Source: Chromobacterium alkanivorans (lineage in GTDB: Bacteria > Pseudomonadota > Gammaproteobacteria > Burkholderiales > Chromobacteriaceae). Taken from it: a DNA stretch of 64,000 nucleotides. Position numbers and translations under genes: made by a program. A model generated the notes under the pieces. That model did not search any database. It was not told where the DNA came from and worked only from the letters and a program-made list of their open reading frames with translations. Numbering within the stretch: position 1 is the stretch's first letter; the number at the start of each line of letters is the position of its first letter. The stretch spans positions 248,001-312,000 of the forward strand of contig NZ_JAFHKL010000006.1 in assembly GCF_016937655.1 (NCBI RefSeq). Reading direction: 5' to 3'. This document shows positions 26,438 to 34,389 of this stretch, piece by piece.

Positions 26438-28587
26438 TAAGGCAGGATGGTGGTGATCTGCTTTTGCAACTGCTGTTTCAGCGCCTGCTGCTTCTCCACC
26501 TCGGTCTTCTTGCCCTTGACCATGGCGTTGAAGTCCAGCGCGTACACCGGCGCGTTCAGCGGGCCGGTGATCTTCAGCGGCACGTTGACGCCCTTGAGGC
26601 GGGCGAAGGCCAGCGGGTTGGCCTGCACGTCCATGGTGTAGTCGACGATGCTCTGCTTCAGGTCTATCTTGCCGCCGCCGCCCACATTCATCAGCTGAGA
26701 GGCCAGCTTCAGGTCCTGGCTGCGCGCCACGCCCTTGTCCAGGCGGAAGCTGCTGGACAGCGTGGAGAAGGTGGTTTTCTGGTCGTTCTGCGCGGCGCTG
26801 TTCCATTCCTTCAGCTCGGCCGGCAGGTTCTTCAGCGCCGCCACCAGGTCGATGCCGGTCAGCGCGCCGTTGTTCAGGCTCATCTGCACATTGCCGCTCA
26901 GGGTGTCGCGCAGCTGGGCGAAAGATTTGCCGTCGGCGTTGATGTCGATCTTGCCGTTGCCCTTGCCGTCCAGGCGGCTGAAGTTGAACAGGTCCACCAG
27001 CAGCGGCCGAATCTTCATGCCTTGCAGCGTCTGGTTCACTTTCAGCTGCGGCACGTCGCGACGGCTGAGGCTGGCGTCGCCCTGCAGCCGGCCTTCGTAG
27101 ATGTCGGCCGACATCTGGTCCAGCTCCAGCTCGCGCGGGTTGACGCGCACATTGCTGCTGATCTGCTTGATGCGGAAGCGGCCCACCGCCAGTTCGCCTA
27201 TCGCCACCTTGCCGGTGAGGTCGAACAGGTCCAGCCAGTCCAGGGGGATGTCGCCGGTGTTCTGGAAGATGGCCACCGGGTCGCCCTTGCTTTCCGGCAG
27301 ATAGCGGTTCAGGTCCAGCCGGCCCACCGACACCGTCGCCTCGTGGCGCGGCTTGATCAGGCCGTACTGGCTGACGGTGACCGCCAGGTCGGAGCCGTCC
27401 ATCTTGCCGGCGACGCGCAGATTGAAGCGCGGCTCGTCCAGGTCGCCGTCCAGCGCGCCGTCCATGGTGGAGACCAGCTTGCCGCGCGGCAGCAGCGGGG
27501 TGGTGATGGTGGAAGTCAGCGCCAGCGGCTGCATCCGCAATTGGTTCATGCCGGCCAGCGACAGCGGCGCGTTGAGCTTGACGTTGACCTTGGTGGAGCC
27601 GGCCAGCCAGTTGAAGTCGCCGTGCAGCTTGTCGGCGTACAGGCCGGCTTCGTTGAGCTTGAGGTTTTCCAGCGCGGCTTCCAGCTGGTACTGGCTGCGC
27701 GCGTAGCTGAGCTTGGCGCTCAGCTGGCCGGAGGGCATGGTCAGTTCGTCGAAGCTGGCGTTGATCTGCGGCAGCGCCAGGTGGACTTCGCTGCTGGGCC
27801 GCTCGCTGCTGAAGGCGAGCGCCACATTGCTGCCGGTGGCCTGCAAGGTGGCGAAATTGAGCTTGTACTGGCCGCTGACGGTGAGCTTGCTTTCGCCCAG
27901 GCCGGGCACCTGGGTCATCGCCACCGCGTCCAGCGCTTCCAGGCTGACCTGGTCGTCCTGGATGGACAGCGGGGTGTTGACCGCCAGCCGCACCGGACGC
28001 GAGCCCTGTTCCAGGATGGCGCCGGCGCTGAGGCTGGCGCTGCCGCGCAGATCGTCGGCGTCCAGGCTGATGCTGGCGACGCGGCTGTCGGTATGCGTCA
28101 TCTGGTCGGACAGCACCAGGGTGCCTTCGCGTATCTTCAGCGTGTCCAGCTTGACGGAGAAGCTGCTCTGGCTATGGCGCTGGAACAGGTCGGCGATGGA
28201 CAGGCGGCCGTCTTCGCCGCGGCTGATGTTGGCGCTGGGGCCGTACAGGGCCACCGAACTCACTTCGCGGTTGCCGAACAGCAGCGGCCACCAGGCCAGG
28301 CCTACGCGCAATTCCTCCACGCGGGCGAAGGGCGTTTGCTGGCCCGGTTCGGAGACGGAGAGTTTTTCGATCTGGATGCCGGGGGAGGGGAACAATACCG
28401 GAGTGACGCGGCCTTCGATGCTGATGACGCGGCCGGTGTCCTGCAAGGCGTGGGACAGGGTGCCGCGCACCTGGGCTTCATTGAATTGCCAGTAGATCAG
28501 CGATTGCACCAGCACGACGACCGCAATCAGCGCGGTGAGGCTGTAAACAGCGATGCGAAGCCACAGCCGGCCGGAGTTCAATTTCAT
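26437..28587 (-). CDS. AsmA-family envelope protein
   Basis: A 716-aa protein with one N-terminal membrane helix (LRIAVYSLTALIAVVVLVQSLIYW) and a large periplasmic part with AsmA repeats. It starts with VISIEGRVTPVLFPSPGIQIEKLSVSEP and ends in the AsmA_2-type region GKIDINADGKSFAQLRDTLSGNVQMSLNNGALTGIDL. AsmA-like proteins are thought to carry phospholipids between membranes. The very C-terminus (KQQLQKQITTILP) abuts a MITE-like element, which supplies the last stop-codon base, so the original end may have differed slightly. It is the only long frame in this segment with a coherent membrane-plus-repeat architecture; the opposite-strand ORF is a shadow. Confidence 0.9.
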   Translation of the reverse strand: MKLNSGRLWLRIAVYSLTALIAVVVLVQSLIYWQFNEAQVRGTLSHALQDTGRVISIEGRVTPVLFPSPGIQIEKLSVSEPGQQTPFARVEELRVGLAWWPLLFGNREVSSVALYGPSANISRGEDGRLSIADLFQRHSQSSFSVKLDTLKIREGTLVLSDQMTHTDSRVASISLDADDLRGSASLSAGAILEQGSRPVRLAVNTPLSIQDDQVSLEALDAVAMTQVPGLGESKLTVSGQYKLNFATLQATGSNVALAFSSERPSSEVHLALPQINASFDELTMPSGQLSAKLSYARSQYQLEAALENLKLNEAGLYADKLHGDFNWLAGSTKVNVKLNAPLSLAGMNQLRMQPLALTSTITTPLLPRGKLVSTMDGALDGDLDEPRFNLRVAGKMDGSDLAVTVSQYGLIKPRHEATVSVGRLDLNRYLPESKGDPVAIFQNTGDIPLDWLDLFDLTGKVAIGELAVGRFRIKQISSNVRVNPRELELDQMSADIYEGRLQGDASLSRRDVPQLKVNQTLQGMKIRPLLVDLFNFSRLDGKGNGKIDINADGKSFAQLRDTLSGNVQMSLNNGALTGIDLVAALKNLPAELKEWNSAAQNDQKTTFSTLSSSFRLDKGVARSQDLKLASQLMNVGGGGKIDLKQSIVDYTMDVQANPLAFARLKGVNVPLKITGPLNAPVYALDFNAMVKGKKTEVEKQQALKQQLQKQITTILP

Positions 28588-28650
28588 TGGGGGATGCTCG
28601 GATGGGCCATGCCAGCGCTTGGATCTAGGTTACGGGTTGGGAAATCGGAC

Positions 28651-28724
28651 TGGAGCGGGTGAAGGGAATCGAACCCTCGTCGTAAGCTTGGGAAGCTTCT
28701 GCTCTACCATTGAGCTACACCCGC
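28651..28724 (-). tRNA. glyU: tRNA-Gly (anticodon CCC)
   Basis: The minus strand folds as a 74-base tRNA with the CCA encoded. The acceptor stem is GCGGGTG/CACCCGC, the D-arm has GCTC and GAGC, the anticodon loop is TTCCCAA (anticodon CCC), and the T-arm is GAGGG TTCGATT CCCTT, with 3' TCCA. The outermost pair of the anticodon stem (27-43) appears as G-A, a small irregularity. It stands alone between the AsmA-like gene and the SRPBCC gene. Confidence 0.95.
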
Positions 28725-28845
28725 GCGTTTTCGGCTAGAGCGCCCGAATGTAGCGGTTTTTGCCTGTTTTGGCAAGGCGCCGCGGCGGAGCGGACGGCTC
28801 CGGCGGCGACGGCGCGAGCTAAGCGATTGATAAACAAGCGCGCGC

Positions 28846-29325
28846 TCAACGCTCTTTGCGCAGCCCGGCCAACAAGGCCTCCAGCTGATCGGTGGCCTGG
28901 CCCCAGCCGCTGGCGAAGCCCATCGCCTCGTGCTCGCGCAGGTCGGCCTCGGTCCAGTGCAGGACGTCGGCGCGGTAATGGGTCTTGCCGTCGCGGGCTT
29001 CGAAGTCCAGCGTCACGGTCATGAAGGGCTTGGCCGACGGCAGCCAGGCCTCGGTGTAGGCGTCGGTGAACACCAGCCGGCGTCCGGGCCGCACTTCCAG
29101 ATAGACGCCGCGATTGGGGAAGTCCTGTCCTTCCGGACTGCGCATCACCACCAGGCTGGAGCCGCCGGGCCGGACGTCCAGTTCGGCCGAGGCCACGGTC
29201 CACGGCCGCGGGGTGAACCATTGGCATAGCAGTTCGGCTTCGGTCCAGGCGCGGTAAACCTGTTCCGGCGGGGCGTCGATCAGGCGTTCCAGCGTGAGAC
29301 GGTACGGGCCGTTGGCGTGGTCCAT
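28846..29325 (-). CDS. SRPBCC / AHSA1-family protein
   Basis: A 159-aa protein of the START-like SRPBCC superfamily, AHSA1 (Aha1 C-terminal) branch. The typical start LTLERLIDAPPEQVYRAWTEAELLCQWFTP is followed by VRPGGSSLVVMRSPEG and a C-terminal helix HEAMGFASGWGQATDQLEALL. Such proteins bind small hydrophobic ligands or act on stress responses, and many are paired with ArsR regulators, which are not visible here. Function is unassigned. It is probably monocistronic and points away from the MocR gene. Confidence 0.85.
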   Translation of the reverse strand: MDHANGPYRLTLERLIDAPPEQVYRAWTEAELLCQWFTPRPWTVASAELDVRPGGSSLVVMRSPEGQDFPNRGVYLEVRPGRRLVFTDAYTEAWLPSAKPFMTVTLDFEARDGKTHYRADVLHWTEADLREHEAMGFASGWGQATDQLEALLAGLRKER

Positions 29326-29369
29326 GGCTGGCCTTTCGGGTGGAGGTATCGGCTCAGATTAGTTCTTTG

Positions 29370-30818
29370 TCATGAGGTTCGCAATCCCGCCGCGGGAATT
29401 TGCCGACGCAGCGCCCGGGCCAGGCGGGCGACGCCTTGCTCCAACTGAGCCGGCTCCAGCGCGCCGAAGCCCAGGCGCAGCGCGGGGATGTCGCGGCCGT
29501 CGCCGGCGAAAGCGCCGCCGGGCAAGACGCGCGCGCCGGCGTTTTGCGCGTCCGCGCACAGCCGCGGCATGTCCACCCAGGACGGCAGCCGCAGCCACAG
29601 CGCCAGGCCGCCTTCGGGCAGATCGTAGTCGGCCAGGCCGGCCAGATGGCGGTCTATCGCGTCGGCCAGCGCCTGGCGGCGCGCGCGATAGACTCGCAGC
29701 GCGCGGCGGAGATGGCGTTTCAGTTCGCCGCTGTGCATCAGTTCCGCCACCGCCAGCTCGGTGACGGCGTTGCCCTGGCGGTCTATCAGCATGATGTCGG
29801 CGGCGCAGCGCTCGATGATGGCGGGCTCGGCCACCAGATAGCCGACGCGCAGGCCCGGGGCCAGCACTTTGGACAGGGAGCCGACGTAGACGATGCGCTC
29901 GGCGGCGTCCAGGCTGGCCATCGGCAGCGCCGGGCTGCGGCTGAAGTGGAATTCGTGGTCGTAATCGTCCTCGATGATGGCGAAGCCGTAGCGCCGCGAC
30001 AGGGCTAGCAATTGCAAGCGCCGTTCGGCCGGCATCATCAGGGTGGTCGGGTATTGGTGGTGAGGGGTCAGGTAGACGGCCTTGACCGGCTGGGTTCGGC
30101 ACAGCCGCTCCAGCGCGTCCGGCCGCATGCCGGCGGCGTCCAGTTCCACGTCCAGCGGCCGCGCGCCCAGGGAGCGGAAGGCTTCGCGCGCCGGCGGATA
30201 GCTGAGCGCGTCCAGCGCCACGGCGTCGCCGGGCCGCAGCAGCGCGCGGCCGGCCAGATAGATGCCCATCTGGCTGCCGCGCACCAGGCAGATGCGTTCG
30301 GCGTCGGCGTCCAGGCCGCGCTCCATGTCCAGCATTTCCGCCAAGGCCTGGCGCAAGGGCAATTCTCCGCGCGGATCGCCGTAGGCCAGCCGCCCGGCGC
30401 GGGCGGCGGCGATCAGCGCGCGGCGGTAGGCGCGCCCCAGCACGTCGAAGGGAATCAGCCGCGAATCCGGCACCCCGTCGCCGAAGTCGATGGCGTCGTT
30501 CGCGGGGACGCTTGTCGGCGTCCGCGCGGCGGCCGGCGCGGGCCGCGGCGACAACAGCGGCAGGCTGGGCGCGACGAAGGTGCCGCGCCGGCCCTGGGTC
30601 AGCAGCCAGCCTTGCGCCGCCAGTTCCTCATAGGCCAGCACCGCGGTCTTGCGGTTGACGCCCAACTGCGCCGCCAATTCGCGGCTGCCCGGCAGCGGCG
30701 CGCCCGGCGGCAGCCGGCCGCGCTGGATGTCGGCGCTGATCCGCTGGGCGATTTGCAGGTGCACCGGCAGCCCGCCGCCTCGGTCCAGGCTGAGTTGCAA
30801 ATTCCATTTGCGCAGCAT
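29370..30818 (-). CDS. MocR-type GntR regulator with aminotransferase domain (PdxR-like)
   Basis: A 482-aa regulator. The N-terminal GntR winged helix (about 15-85) has PVHLQIAQRISADIQRGRLPPGAPLPGSRELAAQLGVN. A linker and a fold-type I aminotransferase domain follow, with the PLP-lysine segment YVGSLSKVLAPGLRVGYLV and the Asp-containing IIEDDYDHEF. MocR proteins sense PLP or PLP-bound amino compounds; PdxR, GabR and EnuR are examples. The gene diverges from a ferredoxin-fused oxidoreductase and an M24 protein. Three TGGTCC half-sites lie between them, so it probably controls those genes. A ribosome site (GGAGAG) precedes ATG 30818. Confidence 0.9.
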   Translation of the reverse strand: MLRKWNLQLSLDRGGGLPVHLQIAQRISADIQRGRLPPGAPLPGSRELAAQLGVNRKTAVLAYEELAAQGWLLTQGRRGTFVAPSLPLLSPRPAPAAARTPTSVPANDAIDFGDGVPDSRLIPFDVLGRAYRRALIAAARAGRLAYGDPRGELPLRQALAEMLDMERGLDADAERICLVRGSQMGIYLAGRALLRPGDAVALDALSYPPAREAFRSLGARPLDVELDAAGMRPDALERLCRTQPVKAVYLTPHHQYPTTLMMPAERRLQLLALSRRYGFAIIEDDYDHEFHFSRSPALPMASLDAAERIVYVGSLSKVLAPGLRVGYLVAEPAIIERCAADIMLIDRQGNAVTELAVAELMHSGELKRHLRRALRVYRARRQALADAIDRHLAGLADYDLPEGGLALWLRLPSWVDMPRLCADAQNAGARVLPGGAFAGDGRDIPALRLGFGALEPAQLEQGVARLARALRRQIPAAGLRTS

Positions 30819-30834
30819 GCGCGCTCTCCTTCCC

Positions 30835-30896
30835 TGGTCCGCACTTCTGGTTTCTGGACCATCAATCTTATCAAAACTGGATGTTTTTGCTGGTCC
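30835..30896. promoter_or_regulatory. TGGTCC half-sites between MocR regulator and oxidoreductase
   Basis: TGGTCC occurs at 30835-30840 and 30891-30896, and the inverted form GGACCA at 30856-30861. Direct and inverted short repeats of this kind are typical of MocR/GntR binding regions. That the adjacent MocR protein binds here is inference. Confidence 0.5.
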
Positions 30897-30963
30897 AAAG
30901 ACCGCCTAAAGTCTTTCCGGTCATCAGCGCCGCCGACGCGGCGAGAGAGATCAAGGAACGGAA

Positions 30964-32028
30964 ATGACGGAACAGACAGACAGCGGCGCGCGCGGCTACC
31001 GGCTGGCGGCGATAGAGAGGCTGGGACGCGAGGTGCGCGGCTTGCGGCTGGAGTGCGTCGATGCGGAGCCGCTGCGTTTTCGCGGCGGGCAGTTCGTGTC
31101 GGTGACGGCTCCGGGCGGGCTGACGCGCAGTTATTCGATGGCGGCGGCGCCGCGCGCCGACGGCGGCGTGGAGCTGCAGGTGCGGCTGCAGCCGGGCGGG
31201 GCGTTTTCCGAATGGCTGAGTCGGCAAGCGCGGCCGGGCGACGCGCTTTGGCTGGAGGGGCCCTACGGTGACTGCGTGTGGCGGGAGGACTCCGGCGCCG
31301 AACAGGCGCTGATGCTGGCCACCGGCACCGGCATCGCGCCGCTGCGGGCGATGTTGCTGCAGGGACTGGGCGCGGCCGGAGGCCGGCCGGTGACCTTGTA
31401 CTGGGGCGGCCGCACCGTGGACGACCTGTATTTGCTTGAGGAGATGCGGGCGTGGGAGCGCGAGCGTCCGGGTTTCCGCTTCGAGCCGGTGCTGTCCGAA
31501 CCCGGACCGGGCTGGGACGGACGGCGCGGTTTCGTCCAGCAGGCGGCGGCCGAGGATTTCCCCTGTTTGCGCGCCGCCGAGGTCTATGCCTGCGGCGCGC
31601 CGGCGATGGTGGGCGCGGCGCGCCAGTTGCTGACGCGACAGCGCGGCCTGCCGGAGGAACGCTTCCTGGCCGACGCGTTTCAGCCGGCGCTTTCCGCCGC
31701 ATCCGCCCCGGAGGCGGTGGCCTTGAGCGTGCGCGTCGCGGATGGCGGGGAGCGGAGGCTGGAAGTGGCCGCCGCCGGCAGCCTGATGCAGGCGCTGGCC
31801 GCCGCCGGGCTGATGCGCGGCGTTTGCGGCGGGCAGGCCGCCTGCGGCACTTGCCTGGTGCGCGTCGAACAGGACTGGCTGCCGCGCTTGCCGGCGATGG
31901 AGCGTACGGAGCGGCGGCTGCTGGCGGCGCTGGAAGTGCTGGAAGTGAATGACGGCCGCAGCCGGCTGGCTTGTCAGATCGCGCTGCAGCCGCGCTTGCA
32001 CGGTTTGAGCGTTGTCGTACCCGGGTAG
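30964..32028 (+). CDS. FAD/NAD oxidoreductase with C-terminal 2Fe-2S ferredoxin domain
   Basis: A 354-aa electron-transfer protein. The N-terminal FNR-like part (about 1-245) has the flavin motif RSYSM, the nucleotide motif GTGIAPLRAML and the C-terminal CGAPAMV. The C-terminal part (about 260-350) is a plant-type ferredoxin with the cluster cysteines in CGGQAACGTC and the fourth in LACQI. Such reductases feed oxygenases or hydroxylases, as in ring-hydroxylating or CDP-6-deoxyglucose systems. No oxygenase gene is next to it here. AAGGA precedes the ATG. The following M24 gene starts 36 bases on, and the divergent MocR gene probably regulates both. Confidence 0.88.
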   Translation: MTEQTDSGARGYRLAAIERLGREVRGLRLECVDAEPLRFRGGQFVSVTAPGGLTRSYSMAAAPRADGGVELQVRLQPGGAFSEWLSRQARPGDALWLEGPYGDCVWREDSGAEQALMLATGTGIAPLRAMLLQGLGAAGGRPVTLYWGGRTVDDLYLLEEMRAWERERPGFRFEPVLSEPGPGWDGRRGFVQQAAAEDFPCLRAAEVYACGAPAMVGAARQLLTRQRGLPEERFLADAFQPALSAASAPEAVALSVRVADGGERRLEVAAAGSLMQALAAAGLMRGVCGGQAACGTCLVRVEQDWLPRLPAMERTERRLLAALEVLEVNDGRSRLACQIALQPRLHGLSVVVPG

Positions 32029-32064
32029 GCGGCCGCCTGCCCGCATTCAGCAAAGGAGCATGAA

Positions 32065-32757
32065 ATGGAAGCAAACCTTGAACAATCGGCCTTGGAGGGC
32101 GTGGGCCCGGCCTTCGATCCGCAGCAATTGATGGCGGTGCGCGACAAAACCCGGCAGGCGATCGCCCTGATCGCCGCGGCGATGCGGCCGGGGATGCTGG
32201 AGGAGGACGCGGTGGAGCTGGCCAAGGACATCCTGGCCGAGCGCGGCATGCTGCGCGGCTGGCACGATGTCTACGTGCGCTTTGGCCGCAATACGCTGAA
32301 GACTTTCGGCGCGGCGTCCGATCCCGGCGTGCGCCTGGGCGACGACGATATTTTCTTCATCGACATCGGCCCGGTGTGGAAACAGTGGGAGGGCGACGGC
32401 GGCGACAGCTTCGTCACCGGCGCCGATCCTGAGATGGCGCGCTGCGCCGCCGACGCCCGCGCCATTTTCCACGAGGTCAGGCGCAAATGGGCGAGCGAAG
32501 GCTGTAGCGGGCGCGAGCTGTACCGGTTCGCCGAGGACTGCGCCGCCGGCCGCGGCTGGGCGCTGAACCTGGACCTGTCCGGCCACCGGCTGGCGGATTT
32601 CCCGCACGCGGCCATCCACGAGGGGCCGCTGGCGGAGGTGGACTTCACGCCGGCGCGCATGCTGTGGGTGCTGGAAATCCATATCCGCCACCCGTCGCGG
32701 CCCTTCGGCGCCTTCTTCGAGGACATGTTGCTGGAGGATGCCTGTTTCGAGGAGTGA
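32065..32757 (+). CDS. short M24-family (creatinase/aminopeptidase-fold) protein
   Basis: A 230-aa pita-bread-fold protein. All five metal ligands of the M24 fold can be placed: Asp in FFIDIGP, a second Asp 11 residues later in EGDGG, His in HRLADFPH, Glu in WVLEIHI and Glu in FFEDML. It should therefore bind metals and be catalytically competent. It lacks the extra N-terminal domain of creatinase and proline dipeptidase. The substrate is unknown. It lies in one operon with the ferredoxin-fused reductase, which suggests a shared catabolic substrate rather than a role in protein maturation. AGGAG lies 6 bases before the ATG. Confidence 0.8.
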   Translation: MEANLEQSALEGVGPAFDPQQLMAVRDKTRQAIALIAAAMRPGMLEEDAVELAKDILAERGMLRGWHDVYVRFGRNTLKTFGAASDPGVRLGDDDIFFIDIGPVWKQWEGDGGDSFVTGADPEMARCAADARAIFHEVRRKWASEGCSGRELYRFAEDCAAGRGWALNLDLSGHRLADFPHAAIHEGPLAEVDFTPARMLWVLEIHIRHPSRPFGAFFEDMLLEDACFEE

Positions 32758-32775
32758 TGGGCGCCTAGGACTTGC

Positions 32776-33255
32776 TTACAGTCCCAGCTCGCTCAGGCCG
32801 GGATGATCGTCCGGCCTGCGTCCCAGCGGCCAGTGGAACAGGCGCTCGTCTTCGCGGATGGCCAGATCGTTGATGCAGGCGTAGCGGCGTTGCATCAGGC
32901 CGTCGGCGGCGAACTCCCAGTTTTCGTTGCCGTAGGAACGGAACCACTGGCCGGCCTCGTCCCGCCATTCATAGGCGAAGCGCACCGCGATGCGCTCGCC
33001 GTCGTGGGCCCACAACTCCTTGATCAGCCGGTATTCGTGTTCGCGCCGCCATTTGCGGCTCAGGAAGTCGATGATTTGCGCGCGGCCGCGCGGGAATTCC
33101 GCGCGGTTGCGCCATTGGCTGTCCTCGGTATAGGCCTGGGCCACCTGTTCCGGATTGCGGCTGTTCCAGCCGTCTTCGGCCAGGCGGACTTTGAGGACGG
33201 CGCCGGCGCGATCGAAGGGCGGCAGCGGCGGACGAAGAGGGGCGGACGAGGACAT
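32776..33255 (-). CDS. DUF1348 / NTF2-like protein
   Basis: A 159-aa SnoaL/NTF2-like protein that I place in the DUF1348 family by its features: [79 protein letters not shown] and [13 protein letters not shown]. Proteins of this group are frequently found near redox and stress genes, but no activity has been assigned. It converges on the M24 gene and diverges from treR. Confidence 0.85.
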   Translation of the reverse strand: MSSSAPLRPPLPPFDRAGAVLKVRLAEDGWNSRNPEQVAQAYTEDSQWRNRAEFPRGRAQIIDFLSRKWRREHEYRLIKELWAHDGERIAVRFAYEWRDEAGQWFRSYGNENWEFAADGLMQRRYACINDLAIREDERLFHWPLGRRPDDHPGLSELGL

Positions 33256-33447
33256 CTTGTTCTCCTGTGGAAAGGGCTTAAGGTGCGGCCAGTGTGCGCC
33301 GCCGCCGCCGCGGGCGGAATAGCCGCGGCCGGCAATGCACTATTGCGCGCGGCGCAAGAGCGCGCCCGGCGCGGGCTGGCGCGCCGCCCGCGCTTGAGGC
33401 AGACTGCCGGACTGGGGCGCTCCGCCAGATCTTGCCGAATCCACGCC

Positions 33448-34155
33448 GTGAACAAATACAGCCAAATCTTTTCCGACATCGTCGCCGACATCGACAACCA
33501 GCGTTACCAGCAGGGCGACCGCATCCCTTCCGAAGCCGAGCTGATGCAGGGCTACGAGGCCAGCCGCGGCACCGTGCGCAAGGCGGTGGACATGCTGCAG
33601 GAGCGCGGCTATGTGCAGAAAATCCACGGCAAGGGCGTGTTCGTGCTGCGTTCCGGCAATATCGAATTCCAGCTCAGCGGCATCGTCAGCTTCAAGGAGG
33701 CGCATCAGCACCTGGGCCGCCGCGTCAGCACCCGGGTGGCGGAGATGGAAACGGTGCCGGCGGACGCCCAACTGGCGCGGCTGCTGGACGTGCGCGAGAA
33801 AACCCCGCTGCTCAGGATCAAGCGGGTGCGCAATATCGACAATGAAAACGTGATCCTGGACATCAACTACTTCGTCGCCGGCCTGGTGCCGGGGCTGGAC
33901 CGGGAGGCCGCCGCCGGCTCGATCTACGAATTCATCGAACAGCGGCTGGGCCTGAACATCAGCTACGCGCGCCGGGTGATAGAGGCGCAGGCCTGCGGCG
34001 ACGACGATCGCCGCTACCTGGACCTGAACGGCATGGACCATGTGATCGTGGTCAAGAACCACACCCATCTCTACGACGGCCGCCAGTTCGAATACACCGA
34101 GTCCCGCCATCGGCTGGACAAATTCTTCTTCTCCGACGTCGCCCGCCGCAAATAG
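33448..34155 (+). CDS. treR: trehalose operon repressor, GntR family
   Basis: A 235-aa repressor. The N-terminal winged helix (about 1-70) has IFSDIVADIDNQRYQQGDRIPSEAELM and ASRGTVRKAVDMLQERG. The UTRA effector domain (about 90-230) follows. The start is GTG at 33448; the frame extends far upstream, but that part reads antisense to the DUF1348 gene. TreR homologues bind trehalose 6-phosphate and release the tre promoter. The gene lies just upstream of treB-treC on the same strand, separated by 234 bases holding two operator-like sites. Regulation of treBC is therefore well supported by position. Confidence 0.92.
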   Translation: MNKYSQIFSDIVADIDNQRYQQGDRIPSEAELMQGYEASRGTVRKAVDMLQERGYVQKIHGKGVFVLRSGNIEFQLSGIVSFKEAHQHLGRRVSTRVAEMETVPADAQLARLLDVREKTPLLRIKRVRNIDNENVILDINYFVAGLVPGLDREAAAGSIYEFIEQRLGLNISYARRVIEAQACGDDDRRYLDLNGMDHVIVVKNHTHLYDGRQFEYTESRHRLDKFFFSDVARRK

Positions 34156-34245
34156 CGGCCCGGCGTCGCGCGCGCTAATCCCTTGATTTGAAGCGAGCCG
34201 TCGCGGCTGTTGCGTCCGCGCACGGGCTTGCTTGATTTTGCGCAA

Positions 34246-34286
34246 ACTCGTCTATACGAGTGTTGACACAACTCGTCTGTACCAGT
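34246..34286 (+). promoter_or_regulatory. treB promoter with two TreR-type operators
   Basis: ACTCGTCTATACGAGT (34246-34261) is a palindrome with 6-bp arms. A second copy, ACTCGTCTGTACCAGT (34271-34286), agrees at 14 of 16 positions. They are 25 bases apart centre to centre and flank a consensus TTGACA (34263-34268); a -10 would fall inside or just after the second site. This is a classic repression layout. Assignment to TreR follows from the adjacent gene and the resemblance to GntR-type operators. Confidence 0.75.
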
Positions 34287-34389
34287 TAGCGTGCCATCAG
34301 CATCGGCGGCGCTTGCCAATACCGCCGCCAGGTTTGATAACGGGCTAGACGGCGCAGACCGCCAGGCCGAGACACACAGGGACCCCCAA

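Noticed and set aside
26464-28662. 732-codon plus-strand ORF opposite the AsmA-like gene
   Set aside because: Low-complexity Val/Gln/His/Arg composition, no start context and no family resemblance. The minus-strand frame has a membrane helix and AsmA repeats.
29370-32757. Ectoine-degradation operon (EnuR/DoeA-like) reading of the MocR-M24 group
   Set aside because: The M24 protein is much shorter than ectoine hydrolase, and the deacetylase, transporter and aminotransferase genes are missing. Only the regulator class agrees.
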